A DNA stretch of 64,000 nt from DATAGF01 sp963813355 (lineage in GTDB: Bacteria > Actinomycetota > Thermoleophilia > Miltoncostaeales > Miltoncostaeaceae), in the NCBI GenBank assembly GCA_963813355.1, contig CAWEYS010000010.1, forward strand, positions 27,402 through 91,401. Direction: 5' to 3'. A program made the translations under genes and the position numbers. Below are positions 26,971 to 36,404 of this stretch, one piece after another (the stretch's first letter is position 1; each line of letters begins with the position of its first letter). Under the pieces are notes generated by a model, which was given only the letters and a program-made list of their open reading frames with translations, made no database searches and was not told the DNA's origin.

Positions 26971-27828
26971 GTGAACTCCGTGGGTGCGGCCTTCCTCATA
27001 ACGCTGCGCGAGGGGTTCGAGGCCGCGCTGATCGTGGCCATCGTGCTCGCCGCCGTCCACCGCGGCGGCCGACGGGGCCTCGACCGCTGGATCTGGGCCG
27101 GCGTGGGGGTGGCGCTGGCCCTGTCGATCGCCGTCGGGGCGGCGCTGCACCTGACCATCGAGGACCTCACGGGCGACGCCCGGCTGCGCACCTTCGCCGG
27201 CATCTGCCTCGCGGCCGCCGGCCTCCTCACCTGGATGATCTTCTGGATGCGCCGCCACGCGCGGGCGCTCAAGCGCGAGCTCGACGAGCGGGTCGAGGCC
27301 GCGCTGAGCCAGTCGGCGCTCGCGCTGGCCGGGGTGGCGTTCGTGGCCGTCGCCCGCGAGGGCCTGGAGACCGCGCTGTTCCTGATCTCGACGACGTCGG
27401 CCGACGACGGCCGCAGCGTCCTCATCGGCGGGCTCGCCGGCCTCGCCGCCGCCTGCGTCCTCGGCTACGTCGTCTACCGGGGAGGCCGCCGGATCCCGAT
27501 GAGGCTCTTCTTCCAGGTGACCGGCGTCCTGCTGATCCTCTTCGCCGCCGGGCTCTGCGCCCGCGCCGTCCAGTTCCTCCAGGCGGCCGGCGACGTGGGG
27601 ACGGCGAACGACGCGGCCTACAACCTCACCGGGTTCGACTGGCTGACCGAGAGCACCCAGTCGGGCAAGTTCCTGGCCGGCATCTTCGGCTGGGACCCGC
27701 GCCCCAGCGTCGAGCAGGTCGCCGTGTACCTCCTGTACCTCGTGCCCGTGCTGGTGGCCTTCTTCTGGGAGGGGCGCCGGCCGGCGCCGGCCGCGGTCTC
27801 CGCCGGCGGTCAGCCCGCCGCCCGGTAG
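26971..27828 (+). CDS. efeU: FTR1-family high-affinity iron permease
   Basis: 285 residues with seven hydrophobic segments. The two iron-translocation motifs REGFEA (near residue 12) and REGLET (mid-protein) are the paired REXXE motifs of FTR1/EfeU, on repeated helices. It should move iron across the cytoplasmic membrane. EfeO and EfeB, the usual oxidising partners, are not next to it. The GTG at 26971 is chosen because the first REXXE helix begins almost directly after it. Its end overlaps the convergent gene at 27810 by 19 bases. Confidence 0.9.
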   Translation: MNSVGAAFLITLREGFEAALIVAIVLAAVHRGGRRGLDRWIWAGVGVALALSIAVGAALHLTIEDLTGDARLRTFAGICLAAAGLLTWMIFWMRRHARALKRELDERVEAALSQSALALAGVAFVAVAREGLETALFLISTTSADDGRSVLIGGLAGLAAACVLGYVVYRGGRRIPMRLFFQVTGVLLILFAAGLCARAVQFLQAAGDVGTANDAAYNLTGFDWLTESTQSGKFLAGIFGWDPRPSVEQVAVYLLYLVPVLVAFFWEGRRPAPAAVSAGGQPAAR

Positions 27829-28034
27829 CGCGGGTCGAGGAAGGCCGGGGGCGCCGCCCCGCTCACCATCGCCTCGGCCAGGGCGCCGTCCGGCAGGCGC
27901 ACCGCCACCCGCCAGACCATCCCGGGCAGGCCGCCCATCGGCCGCACCTCGTCGACGCGCTCGACGACCCCCGTGACGACCCCCGACCCGAGGACCTCGA
28001 CGGCCAGCCGCTCCCCGACCGCGGGAGGCGCCAT
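27810..28034 (-). CDS. Small beta-rich protein, tandem paralogue A
   Basis: 74 residues: ERLAVEVLGSGVVTGVVERV, LPGMVWRVAVRLPDGALAEA, PPAFLDPRYRAAG. It aligns along its whole length with the gene just upstream (VLGxGxVTGVVExVDE, MVWRVxVxLPDG, AFLDPRxR). Its ATG overlaps the TGA of that paralogue (ATGA). No known family recognised; the spacing suggests a small beta barrel. Its 3' end overlaps the FTR1 gene. Confidence 0.6.
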   Translation of the reverse strand: MAPPAVGERLAVEVLGSGVVTGVVERVDEVRPMGGLPGMVWRVAVRLPDGALAEAMVSGAAPPAFLDPRYRAAG

Positions 28035-28225
28035 CAGGCGACCCGGTGGCGCGGGTCGAGGAAGGCCAGGCGCGCGTTGCCGCGCTTGATCCCGTGCGCC
28101 CGCGTCCCGTCGGGCAGGACCAGGACGACCCGCCACGCCAGGCCGGGCACCCCCTCCTGCACCAGCTCGTCGACGCTCTCCACGACCCCCGTCACGCGCC
28201 CCAGGCCGAGGACGTCGAGCTCCAC
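28034..28225 (-). CDS. Small beta-rich protein, tandem paralogue B
   Basis: At least 63 residues: VELDVLGLGRVTGVVESVDE, VPGLAWRVVLVLPDGTRAHG, LAFLDPRHRVA. The GTG at 28225 is the first start after an in-frame stop, but homology with paralogue A suggests the domain begins about eight residues earlier, so the 5' end may be cut by a small indel near 28240. It may originally have been joined to the membrane segment encoded just upstream. Confidence 0.55.
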   Translation of the reverse strand: MELDVLGLGRVTGVVESVDELVQEGVPGLAWRVVLVLPDGTRAHGIKRGNARLAFLDPRHRVA

Positions 28226-28249
28226 CCGGTCGCCCTGTTCTCAGGCGAA

Positions 28250-28403
28250 GAGCCTCCCAGCAGGCGCCGATGACGAACAGGAGCCCGGTCAGCAGCAGGG
28301 TGCGCACCAGCGTGTCCAGGAGCCTGGGGACGTAGACCCGCGGCGGGTAGCGCTCGCCGGTCGCGTCGACGAAGGTCAGGTCGTCCTCGGTGATCCGCCG
28401 CAT
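28250..28403 (-). CDS. Short membrane-anchored N-terminal segment (possibly part of paralogue B)
   Basis: MRRITEDDLTFVDATGERYP, then PRLLDTLVRTLLLTGLLFVIGACWEAL: a short soluble head and one membrane helix. The frame stays open through both downstream paralogues but there reads as a shadow of them, so its natural end is not visible. Either it is a tiny membrane protein of about 55 residues whose stop is lost, or it is fused to paralogue B. An extra ATG (28412) lies three codons upstream. Confidence 0.45.
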
Positions 28404-28408
28404 TGCCT

Positions 28409-29074
28409 TCACTCACCCCCCGGCTGCACGAAGCCGGTCTCGTAGGCCAGCACCACCGCCTGGATGCGGTCGCGCAGGCCGAGCTTGGAGAGTATCCGGG
28501 CGACGTGGGTCTTGACGGTCGCCTCGCTCAGCACCAGCTCGGCGGCGATCTCCGCGTTCGACAGCCCGCGCGCGACCAGGCCCAGCACCTCGCTCTCGCG
28601 CTCGGTCAGCTCGGCGAGCGCCCCCGTGGGAGCCGCGCCGGGCGGCGGGCGGCGCACGAAGTCCTCGATCAGGCGGCGCGTGAGCGTCGGGGCGAGCAGC
28701 GCGTCGCCGGCGGCGACGACCCGCACGGCGTTGACGAGCTCCTCGCGGCGCACGTCCTTCAGCAGGAAGCCGCTGGCGCCCGACTTCATCGCCTCGTAGA
28801 CGTACTCGTTCTGGTCGAAGGTGGTGAGCATCAGGACGCGGGGCGCGCCCTCGCCGTCGGCCATCAGGCGGCGGGTCGCCTCGATGCCGTCGACCTCGGG
28901 CATGCGGATGTCCATCAGCACGACGTCCGGGCGCAGCTCGCGGGCGAGGTCGACCGCGCGGCTCCCGTCCTCGGCCTCGGCCACCACCTCGATGTCGTCC
29001 TGGGCGTCGAGGATCATCCCGAACCCGTCGCGCACCAGCGCCTGGTCGTCGGCGATCAGGACGCGGATCGTCAC
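28409..29074 (-). CDS. NarL/DesR-family response regulator
   Basis: 221 residues. Receiver domain: VTIRVLIADDQALVRDGFGM, phospho-acceptor Asp55 in VVLMDIRMPEVDG, switch Thr in MLTTFDQ, Lys in FLLKDV. C-terminal LuxR-type helix-turn-helix: LTERESEVLGLVARGLSNAE, IAAELVLSEATVKTHVARIL. The GTG start overlaps the kinase stop, so kinase and regulator are coupled. It probably acts on the divergent ABC exporter operon and on its own promoter. Confidence 0.93.
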   Translation of the reverse strand: MTIRVLIADDQALVRDGFGMILDAQDDIEVVAEAEDGSRAVDLARELRPDVVLMDIRMPEVDGIEATRRLMADGEGAPRVLMLTTFDQNEYVYEAMKSGASGFLLKDVRREELVNAVRVVAAGDALLAPTLTRRLIEDFVRRPPPGAAPTGALAELTERESEVLGLVARGLSNAEIAAELVLSEATVKTHVARILSKLGLRDRIQAVVLAYETGFVQPGGE

Positions 29075-30231
29075 GGGGAGCTGATCACCTCGAGCGGCAG
29101 GCGGGCCGTGAGCGCGAAGCCGCCCTCGGGACGCGGCCCCGCCGTGAGGTCGCCGCCGTAGAGCGCCACGCGCTCGCGCATCCCGAGCAGCCCGTGCCCG
29201 CCCCCGTTGGCGCCCGAGCCGCGGCCGCGGCCGTCGTCGCGGACCTCGAGCTCGAGGTCGCGCGGGCCGTAGCGCACGACGACCTCGGCCGTCGCGGGGC
29301 CGGCGTGCTTGAGGGCGTTGGTGAGGCCCTCCTGCACGATGCGGTAGGCCGAGAGGTCGATCCCGGGCGACAGCGGGCGCGGCTCGCCCTCCACCCGGAC
29401 GCTCACGGGGAGCCCGGCCTCGCGCACCTGGCGTGCGAGGTCGTCGAGGCCGGACAGGCCGGGCTGGGGCGCCAGGGCGGGACCCTCGTCGGCCATCTCG
29501 CGCAGGACGCCGAGCATGCGGCGCAGCTCCGTGAGGGCCCCGCGGCCGGTCTGCTGGACGGCGGAGAGCGGCCGGCGGGCGCGCTCGGGGTCGGAGTCGA
29601 GCATCGCTTCGGCCGCCTCGGCCTGCACCACCATGACGCTGAGGCTGTGGGCCACGACGTCGTGCATCTCGCGCGCGATGCGGGCCCGCTCCTCGGCCGC
29701 GGCCGCCCGCGCCTCGGAGTCGCGGGCGCGCTCGGCGCGCTCGGCGCGCTCGGTCAGCTCGACGGTGCGGCGGTTGCGCTCGTAGAACGCGAAGCCGATC
29801 AGCCAGGCGATCGCCGCGATCGCGTTGACGAAGACGACGTCGGCCGCGTCCCCCTCGGGGTTGCGCAGCACGGCGAACGCGATCACGAGCGCCGTCAGGG
29901 CCGCGCCGGCCAGGCCCTTGACCGTCAGGCCGAGCAGGCCGAACTGCGAGGTGGCGATCAGGGCCATCATGTAGGCGCCGAACGAGTACGGCACCGAGTG
30001 GTCCCAGATCGCGACCTGCACCCCGAGCAGGACCAGCGTCGCGGCCGGCGCGGCCACGGGGAAGCGGCGGCGGGCGAAGAGGGGCAGGGTCCAGGCGAGC
30101 GCGAAGAGCGTGAGGGCCCATGGCGAGCCGTGGATCTCGTCCTCGAGCCAGACCTCGAGCACCGAGATGACGAGGACCACGCCCACCAGGACGTCGACGA
30201 CGTGGCTGGCAAGGGCGCTCCGGAGCCTCAT
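29071..30231 (-). CDS. DesK/NarL-type sensor histidine kinase
   Basis: 386 residues: an N-terminal membrane region of about five helices with very short loops and no large extracellular sensor; then the HisKA_3 dimerisation helix with the phospho-acceptor His in ARIAREMHDVVAHSLSVMVV, and a HATPase domain (IVQEGLTNALKHAGPATAEV; DDGRGRGSGANGGGHGLLGM). The lack of an external domain suggests it senses the membrane itself, as DesK or LiaS-type kinases do. It lies divergent from the LolD/FtsX transporter across a 213-base gap. Confidence 0.92.
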   Translation of the reverse strand: MRLRSALASHVVDVLVGVVLVISVLEVWLEDEIHGSPWALTLFALAWTLPLFARRRFPVAAPAATLVLLGVQVAIWDHSVPYSFGAYMMALIATSQFGLLGLTVKGLAGAALTALVIAFAVLRNPEGDAADVVFVNAIAAIAWLIGFAFYERNRRTVELTERAERAERARDSEARAAAAEERARIAREMHDVVAHSLSVMVVQAEAAEAMLDSDPERARRPLSAVQQTGRGALTELRRMLGVLREMADEGPALAPQPGLSGLDDLARQVREAGLPVSVRVEGEPRPLSPGIDLSAYRIVQEGLTNALKHAGPATAEVVVRYGPRDLELEVRDDGRGRGSGANGGGHGLLGMRERVALYGGDLTAGPRPEGGFALTARLPLEVISSP

Positions 30232-30444
30232 GCGCGGACCGTACTCCGCGCGCCGGTGGCCGCCATCGGCCGCGCGGGCGGTCCGGGTCATCCTCGGGGA
30301 TGACGGCCCTCGGCCCGCGGGCGGTCGCGGGGCCCGCCAAGACCATCCGCGGGACCCCCGAAGGATCGGGAGCGCGGCCGATGGCGCGCGGGGACGGCGC
30401 TCGTAGCGTCGCGGCATCGGTACACGCGACTCGAGGAGGACCTC

Positions 30445-31227
30445 GTGACCACCGCCGTTCACCCCGCCCTTCCACTCGGGCCCCCCGTCGAGGAGGCCCC
30501 GCCCCGCCAGGCCGTCGTCGGCCGTGAGCTCGTCCGCCGCTACGGCGACGGCGACGCCGCGGTCGACGCGCTGGCCGGCGTCTCGCTCTCGGTCTCCGAG
30601 GGCGAGCTGGTCGCCGTGATGGGGCCCTCGGGCTCCGGCAAGTCGACCCTGATGAACGTCCTGGCCGGCCTCGACCGGCCCACCTCCGGCAGCGCCTGGA
30701 TCGCCGGGCACGAGATCACGGCGATGGGCGACACCGCCCTCACCAAGCTCCGCCGCCGGCACATCGGCTTCGTCTTCCAGTTCTTCAACCTGCTGCCGAC
30801 CCTGACGGCCGAGGAGAACATCGTGCTGCCGGCCCGCATCGCCGGCCGTCGTCCCGAGCGCGCCTGGCTCGACGAGGTGATCGCCTCGGTCGGGCTCGAC
30901 GACCGCCGCGACCACCGGCCGGCCCAGCTCTCCGGCGGCCAGCAGCAGCGCGTCGCCGTCGCCCGGGCGATCCTGTCCCGGCCGACGGTCATGTTCGCGG
31001 ACGAGCCCACCGGCAACCTCGACTCCCGCTCCGGCGGCGAGATCCTCGAGCTGCTGCGGCGCTCGGCCGACGACTACGGCCAGACCACCGTGATGGTGAC
31101 CCACGACGCGACCGCGGCGACCATCGCCGACCGGATCGTGTTCCTCGCGGACGGCCGCATCGTCCGCACCCAGGGCCCCTCGTCGCAGGCCGAGGTCCTG
31201 GACGCGCTGGCGGAGGTGACGCGATGA
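30445..31227 (+). CDS. ABC transporter ATPase, LolD/MacB type
   Basis: 260 residues. Walker A GPSGSGKSTLMNVL, Q-loop QFFNLLPTLTAEENI, signature LSGGQQQRVAVARAI, Walker B VMFADEPTGNLDS, switch His in MVTHD. The spacing and the EPTGNLDS motif place it in the LolD/MacB/FtsE-like export group. GTG start after a purine-rich GAGGAGGA. It overlaps the permease gene by four bases. The adjacent two-component system and the family suggest a role in envelope stress or export of an antimicrobial. Confidence 0.93.
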   Translation: MTTAVHPALPLGPPVEEAPPRQAVVGRELVRRYGDGDAAVDALAGVSLSVSEGELVAVMGPSGSGKSTLMNVLAGLDRPTSGSAWIAGHEITAMGDTALTKLRRRHIGFVFQFFNLLPTLTAEENIVLPARIAGRRPERAWLDEVIASVGLDDRRDHRPAQLSGGQQQRVAVARAILSRPTVMFADEPTGNLDSRSGGEILELLRRSADDYGQTTVMVTHDATAATIADRIVFLADGRIVRTQGPSSQAEVLDALAEVTR

Positions 31228-33789
31228 CCTGGGTCGCACTCAAGAGCCTGGCGGAGCGCCGCGTGCGCGCCGTCCTCACCGCACTCGCGATCGTCCTGGG
31301 CGTGGCCATGGTGGCCGGCAGCCTCATCCTCACCGACACCATCGACCGCGCCTTCACCAACATCTTCAGCAGCACCTACACCCAGACCGACCTCGTGGTC
31401 CGCGGCGACGCCGTCGTGGACGGGGCGTTCGCCGGGACGCCGACGGTCTCCGAGGACCTCCTGCCGCGGATCCAGGCCCTGCCGGGCGTCGAGGCCGCCG
31501 CGGGCAGCCTGGTCGACTTCTCCGGCACCGGCAACACGGCGAAGATCCTCGACCGCGACGGCGAGGTCATCGGCGGCAACATGCCGAGCTTCGGCTTCGG
31601 CGTCGACCCGTCGCAGGAGCGCTTCAACCCGCTCCGGCTCACGTCGGGCCACTGGGCGTCCGGCTCCGGCGAGGTGGTCGTCAACGCCGCCACGGCGTCC
31701 GGCAACGACATCGCGGTCGGCGACGCCGTCCGGATCGTCGCGGACGGCCCGGCGCGCGAGTTCACCGTGACCGGCATCGCCCGCTTCGGCGACGTCGACC
31801 GCCTCGGCGGCGCGACCATCGCCGTCTTCGACGTCCCCACCGCCCGCGAGGTGCTCGGCAAGACCGGCTTCGACGCCATCCAGGTCGCGGCCGACGCCGG
31901 GCACCTCCGAGGACGAGCTGGCCCGCCGCATCGAGGCCGTCCTGCCCCCGGGCGCCGAGCTGGCGACCGGCGAGGAGCAGGCCGCCCGCGACAAGGAGGT
32001 GGTCTCCGAGGGGATCGCGTTCATCCGCGGCATCCTGCTGGCCTTCGGCGGCATCGCCCTGTTCGTGGGCGCCTTCGTCATCTTCAACACCCTCTCGATC
32101 ACGGTGGCCCAGCGCTCGCGCGAGCTCGCCACGCTGCGCACCCTCGGCGCATCGCGCCGGCAGGTGCTGCGGTCGGTGGTCGTCGAGGCCGGCGCCATCG
32201 GCCTGGCGGCCTCGCTGGTGGGACTCGGCCTCGGCTTCGTCCTCGCCCAGGGGCTGACGGCGCTGTTCGACAGCGCCGGGCTCGAGATGCCCCAGGGCGA
32301 CACCGTCTTCGCGACCCGCACCGTGGTCGTGTCGCTGCTCGTCGGGACCGTCGTCACCCTGCTGGCGGGGATCGTGCCCGCCGTCCGGGCGACCCGGGTC
32401 CCGCCGATCGCGGCCGTCCGCGACGGTGCGGCCCCGCAGAGCCGCCGGGCCTCGCGGCGCACCGCCGCGGTCGCCGTGGCGGTGATCGCCGGGGCGGGCG
32501 CGCTCCTGGCGCTCGGCGTCCTCGGCGACGGCGCCACCTCCGAGCGCCTGCTGGCCCTCGGCGGCGGCTCCCTGCTCCTGTTCACCGGCGTCGCGATGAT
32601 CTCGTCGCGCCTCGTGCGCCCGATCGCCGCCCTGGTGGGCTGGCCGGTCGCGCGCCTGGGCGCCTCGGGGCGGCTCGCCCGCCAGAACGCCGTCCGCAAC
32701 CCGGCCCGCACCGCGGCCACCGCCGCCGCCCTGATGGTCGGCCTGGCGCTGGTCACGTTCGTCAGCGTCCTCGGCACCGGCCTGCTCGACACGACCGAGA
32801 AGGGCGTGGAGCGGCAGGTCGCCGCGGGCTACGTCGTGACCTCCACCAACGGCTGGGACCCGCTCCCGCCGGCCGTCGGGCGGGCGCTGGCCGCCTCGCC
32901 CGAGGCGGAGACGGTCAGCAGCGTCCGCCAGGACTCGGCGCTCGTCGAGGGCTCGCAGCAGGACGTGGGCGGCGTCGACCCGGCCACGATCGGCTCGGTC
33001 TACCGCTTCGACTGGGCCCAGGGCTCGGACGCGGCGCTCGCCACGCTGGACGGCGACGGCGCGATCGTCGAGCGGTCGTTCGCCGATGACCACGACCTGG
33101 CGATCGGCTCGCCGCTCGTCATCGTGAGCCCCTCGGGCGAGGAGCTGCACCGCACGGTGACCGGCGTCTACGACCCGCCGCGGCTCTCGTCGCTGCTGGG
33201 CACGGCGCTGGTCTCCCAGGAGGCCTTCGACGCGGCCTTCCCGCGCCCGAAGGACGTCTCGACGTTCGTGGCGGGCCGGGGCGCGCCCTCGGCCGAGGGC
33301 GCCGCGGCGCTCGAGTCGTCGCTGACGGCCTTCCCCGACGCGGACGTCAAGACGGTCGCCGAGTTCACCGAGGACTACGCGGCCGACCTGACCACGATCC
33401 TCAACATGCTCTACGTGCTGCTGACCCTGTCGGTGGTGATCAGCGTGTTCGGCATGGTCAACACGATGGTCCTCGCCGTGCACGAGCGCACGCGCGAGAT
33501 CGGGATGCTGCGCGCGGTCGGGATGACGCGCCGGCAGGCCCGCCGCATGGTGCGGGGCGAGAGCGTCATCACCGCCCTCATCGGCGCGGCGCTCGGCATC
33601 CCGCTCGGCGTCGCGGTGGCCGCGCTGGTGACCGCCTCGCTGTCGGAGTGGGGCGTCGAGATGACGCTGCCGGCCGGGGCCCTCGCCGTCTTCGCGCTCG
33701 TCGCGGTGGCGGTCGGGATCCTCGCGGCGATCGCACCGGCGCGCCGGGCCAGCCGGCTCGACCCGCTCGTGGCGTTGCAGTACGAGTAG
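31224..33789 (+). CDS. FtsX/MacB-type ABC permease, full length but with one inserted base
   Basis: First frame (ATG 31224): LAERRVRAVLTALAIVLGVA membrane helix, then a large extracytoplasmic MacB-like domain. At about 31902 an extra C breaks the frame (VAADAG then out of frame); the other frame resumes TSEDELARRIEAVLPPGAEL and runs to 33789 with FGGIALFVGAFVIFNTLSIT, SRELATLRTLGASRRQVLRS, a second periplasmic domain, and the C-terminal FtsX unit (REIGMLRAVGMTRRQARRMV). Deleting one base yields an intact protein of about 854 residues with two FtsX domains. It pairs with the preceding ATPase. Confidence 0.85.
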
Positions 33790-33813
33790 GACCGGTCCCC
33801 TACGCTGGGGCTC

Positions 33814-35079
33814 GTGACCGCGAGCCCCAGCCGGGAACGGCAGGCGGTGGACGCCGGGCGGCTGCGCGACGCGGTCGCCCGGCTGCTGCGCGCCAATTGG
33901 CGCGAGGGGCGCACGCCAAGTGGCACGGAGTACGGCTACACATGCCCGGACCCGGTCAAGTACCCCGACCAGTTCTTCTGGGACTCCTGCCTGCACGCGG
34001 TGGCCTGGAGCCACGTCGACCCGTCGCGGGCGCGGCGCGAGCTGCGGACGCTGGTCGCGGCCCAGCGGCCGGACGGCCTGATCGGCCACACCGTGTTCTG
34101 GAGGGGCCGCGTGCGGCTGGCGCGCGCCTTCTCATACAACCTCATCCGCCGCTCCGACCGCACGACCGCCACCATCCAGCCGCCCCTCCTGGCGTGGGCC
34201 TGGGCGGAGGTCGCCGACCGCTCGCCCGACGACCCGGGCTTCCGCGCCGAGGGCCTTCCCGCCCTGCGGCGCTACCACGCGTGGCTCGACCGCGAGCGGG
34301 CCGACGGCGACGGCCTGCTGGGCATCCTCCAGCCCGACGAGTCCGGGCTCGACGCGACGCCGGCCTACGACGCCCCCCTCGGCTGGCGGGCCCACCCCCT
34401 CCCGGGGTTCCTCCTGCTGCTGCGGTTCAACCGCCGCCGCGGCTTCTCGTACCGGCGGGTCGTCGCCGACGGCGGCTTCCACGCGACCGATCCGCTCGTC
34501 AACACCGCCTGGGCCCTCGCCTGGGAGGGCATGGCGCGCCTCGGCGAGCCGGGTGCCGGGGAGCGGGCCGGGCATGTGACCGCGGCGCTCGTCGCGCGGC
34601 TGTGGGACCCGGAGAGAGCGATCTTCCACCCGCGCGGCCCGGCCGGCGAGCGGCTGACGGTCGCGACCTGGGCGGGGCTGACCCCGCTCGCCCTCCCGCG
34701 GCTGCCCGAGGAGGTGACGCGGCGCCTGGCCGAGGAGCAGCTGCTCGACCCGCGCCGCTTCTGGCTGCCCTTCCCCGTCCCCAGCGTGAGCGCGCAGGAG
34801 CCGAGCTTCCGGCCCGGCGACACGGGGTTCCCGCTGCGGCGCTACTGGCGCGGGCCGAGCTGGCCCTTCGCGACCCGCTTCGCCGTTGACGGCCTCGTGC
34901 GCGCGGGCCGGGTGGACGAGGCGCGCGACCTGGCCGGGCGCACGGCCGCCCTGGTGCTGCGGGAGGGCTTCCGGGAGTACCACCACCCGTACACCGGGCG
35001 GGCGTTCGGCGCGCGGTCCTTCGGCGTCAGCGCGATCGCGCTGGACTGCCTGCTGCGCTCCGAGGGCGCCTCCCCCTGA
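33814..35079 (+). CDS. GH63/MGH1-like glycoside hydrolase
   Basis: 421 residues, (alpha/alpha)6-barrel type: YPDQFFWDSCLHAVAWSHVD, a mid segment FHATDPLVNTAWALAWE, then FPVPSVSAQEPSF, RRYWRGPSWPFATRFAVDGL and the closing REYHHPYTGRAFGARSFGVS. These match the mannosylglycerate/glucosylglycerate hydrolase-like branch of GH63 and related trehalase-fold enzymes. The DxxxxxW-type Asp in FWDSC and the Glu near the C-terminus are likely catalytic. No signal peptide, so it is cytoplasmic; a role in turnover of compatible-solute glycosides is inference. Confidence 0.8.
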   Translation: MTASPSRERQAVDAGRLRDAVARLLRANWREGRTPSGTEYGYTCPDPVKYPDQFFWDSCLHAVAWSHVDPSRARRELRTLVAAQRPDGLIGHTVFWRGRVRLARAFSYNLIRRSDRTTATIQPPLLAWAWAEVADRSPDDPGFRAEGLPALRRYHAWLDRERADGDGLLGILQPDESGLDATPAYDAPLGWRAHPLPGFLLLLRFNRRRGFSYRRVVADGGFHATDPLVNTAWALAWEGMARLGEPGAGERAGHVTAALVARLWDPERAIFHPRGPAGERLTVATWAGLTPLALPRLPEEVTRRLAEEQLLDPRRFWLPFPVPSVSAQEPSFRPGDTGFPLRRYWRGPSWPFATRFAVDGLVRAGRVDEARDLAGRTAALVLREGFREYHHPYTGRAFGARSFGVSAIALDCLLRSEGASP

Positions 35080-35112
35080 CGCGGACGCGCCAGGAGGAGG
35101 TCGCGCCGCGGG

Positions 35113-36045
35113 CTAGCTGTCGTTCTCGCAGCTGACCTGGACCTCGGCGTTGCGGCATTCGTCCGTGTTCAGGCCCCCGTTGGCGTTGTCGCGCCCCGGG
35201 CCGCCGTCGATCTGGTCGTCGCGGCTACCGCCGGCCAGACGGTCGTCGCCCCGCTCGCCGATGACGGTGTCGGCGCCCTCGTCGGCCTGGACGCGGTCGT
35301 CGCCGGGGCCGCCGTTGACGAGGTCGCCGCCCGGCCCACTCGAGATCTGGTCGTCGCCCTCGTTGCCGGACATCGAGTCCGCGTCGTCCCCGCCGGTCAT
35401 CTTGTCGAGGCCCGCCGCGCCGACCATCACGTCGCGGCCGGCGCCGCCGAGCATGGTGTCGCGCCCCTCGCCGCCGTCGATGGTGTCGATGCCCTGGCCC
35501 CCGACGAGCCGGCTGTCGTTGCCGTCGCGGCCGAGGATCCGGTCGTTGGCGTTGCCCCCGTCGCCGACGTCGCCGCCGAGGCCGAGGTCGAGGAGGTCGT
35601 TGCCCGCCTGGCCCTTGGCAACATCGTCGCCAGCGCCGGTGTCGAGCCGGTCAACCCCGTCGCCGCCGTCGACCCAGTCGTTGCCGGCGCCGGCGCTGAT
35701 GCGGTCGTTGCCGGCCTCGCCGAAGATCCGGTTGTTTCCGGGCCCGCCGAGCGGGGCGCGGTCGTTGCCGCCGCCCAGGCACATGACGTCGTTGCCCGTG
35801 CTCGAGTTGACGAGGTCGTTGCCCTCCAGGGCGACGATCACGTCGTCGCCGGGGGTCCCGTTCAGGGTGTCGTTGCCGTTCGTGCCGACGACATTGGCCT
35901 GCCGACCATCACAGGTGAACGCCGTGCCCGTCTGATGCGACACCGCACCGAGCGCGAGGCCCGTGCCGCCGATGCCGACGATTCCGATCGCGCTGATCGC
36001 TCCGAGCTTCCGCACGCTGATGAGCGCATGGGTTTTCCGGGCCAT
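35113..36045 (-). CDS. Secreted RTX-type calcium-binding repeat protein
   Basis: 310 residues. AGGAGGAG lies eight bases before ATG 36045. A basic start and a hydrophobic stretch (LGAISAIGIVGIGGTGLALG) form a signal or anchor, followed by nearly unbroken nonapeptide repeats of the GGxGxDxL/I type (GTNGNDTLNGTPGDDVIVAL, GGPGDDRVQADEGADTVIGE and others, about 20 units) to the end (CRNAEVQVSCENDS, with two Cys). Such repeats fold into a parallel beta roll when calcium is bound outside the cell. There is no enzymatic domain; several repeats are imperfect. Confidence 0.88.
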   Translation of the reverse strand: MARKTHALISVRKLGAISAIGIVGIGGTGLALGAVSHQTGTAFTCDGRQANVVGTNGNDTLNGTPGDDVIVALEGNDLVNSSTGNDVMCLGGGNDRAPLGGPGNNRIFGEAGNDRISAGAGNDWVDGGDGVDRLDTGAGDDVAKGQAGNDLLDLGLGGDVGDGGNANDRILGRDGNDSRLVGGQGIDTIDGGEGRDTMLGGAGRDVMVGAAGLDKMTGGDDADSMSGNEGDDQISSGPGGDLVNGGPGDDRVQADEGADTVIGERGDDRLAGGSRDDQIDGGPGRDNANGGLNTDECRNAEVQVSCENDS

Positions 36046-36176
36046 GGGCCACTCCTCCTGTGGGGTCGCAAACCGGCCCCCGGCGAGGCCAATTGGCGTG
36101 AAGCATCACGAAGACGCTCCGGGAGTAAAGCCACAGGCGTTGCGATTCCGCCAGAAAGTGTGTTTCGCCTGTTGCA

Positions 36177-36208
36177 AGTTGGGGCCGGTCCCCCAACCGG
36201 CCCCAACT
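36177..36208 (-). terminator. Perfect 13-bp hairpin between the 64-residue gene and the RTX gene
   Basis: AGTTGGGGCCGGT, a six-base loop, ACCGGCCCCAACT. It begins two bases after the TAA of the small gene on the minus strand and lies 130 bases upstream of the RTX start, so it probably ends that transcript and insulates the RTX promoter (36046-36176). Confidence 0.6.
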
Positions 36209-36209
36209 C

Positions 36210-36404
36210 TTAGGCGCGGGCGATCACGTCGCGCGCCGATTGCTCGCCGCGCTCGATGCTCCGCACCCTCGCGCGGGCCTCGCGGATCTGGTCCAGCAGG
36301 TGCCGCGCGCTCGGGTCGGCCCGCCGGGCCTCCACCGCCGTGCGCAGATCCGCCAGAGCCGCCCGATACTCGGGCAGTTGGCGCGCCGCCGCCTCTTTGG
36401 TCAT
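36210..36404 (-). CDS. Small helical protein of 64 residues
   Basis: MTKEAAARQLPEYRAALADL followed by a charged helix (RTAVEARRADPSARHLLDQI) and a basic end. The start has a good ribosome-binding site (GGAAGGAG, seven bases before). No Cys and no hydrophobic segment; composition suggests a short coiled coil. Unrecognised. Confidence 0.6.
   Translation of the reverse strand: MTKEAAARQLPEYRAALADLRTAVEARRADPSARHLLDQIREARARVRSIERGEQSARDVIARA

Noticed and set aside
35150..35935. Plus-strand open frame rich in Ser/Pro opposite the RTX gene
   Set aside because: Mirror of the RTX repeats; the minus frame has the signal, ribosome-binding site and RTX consensus.
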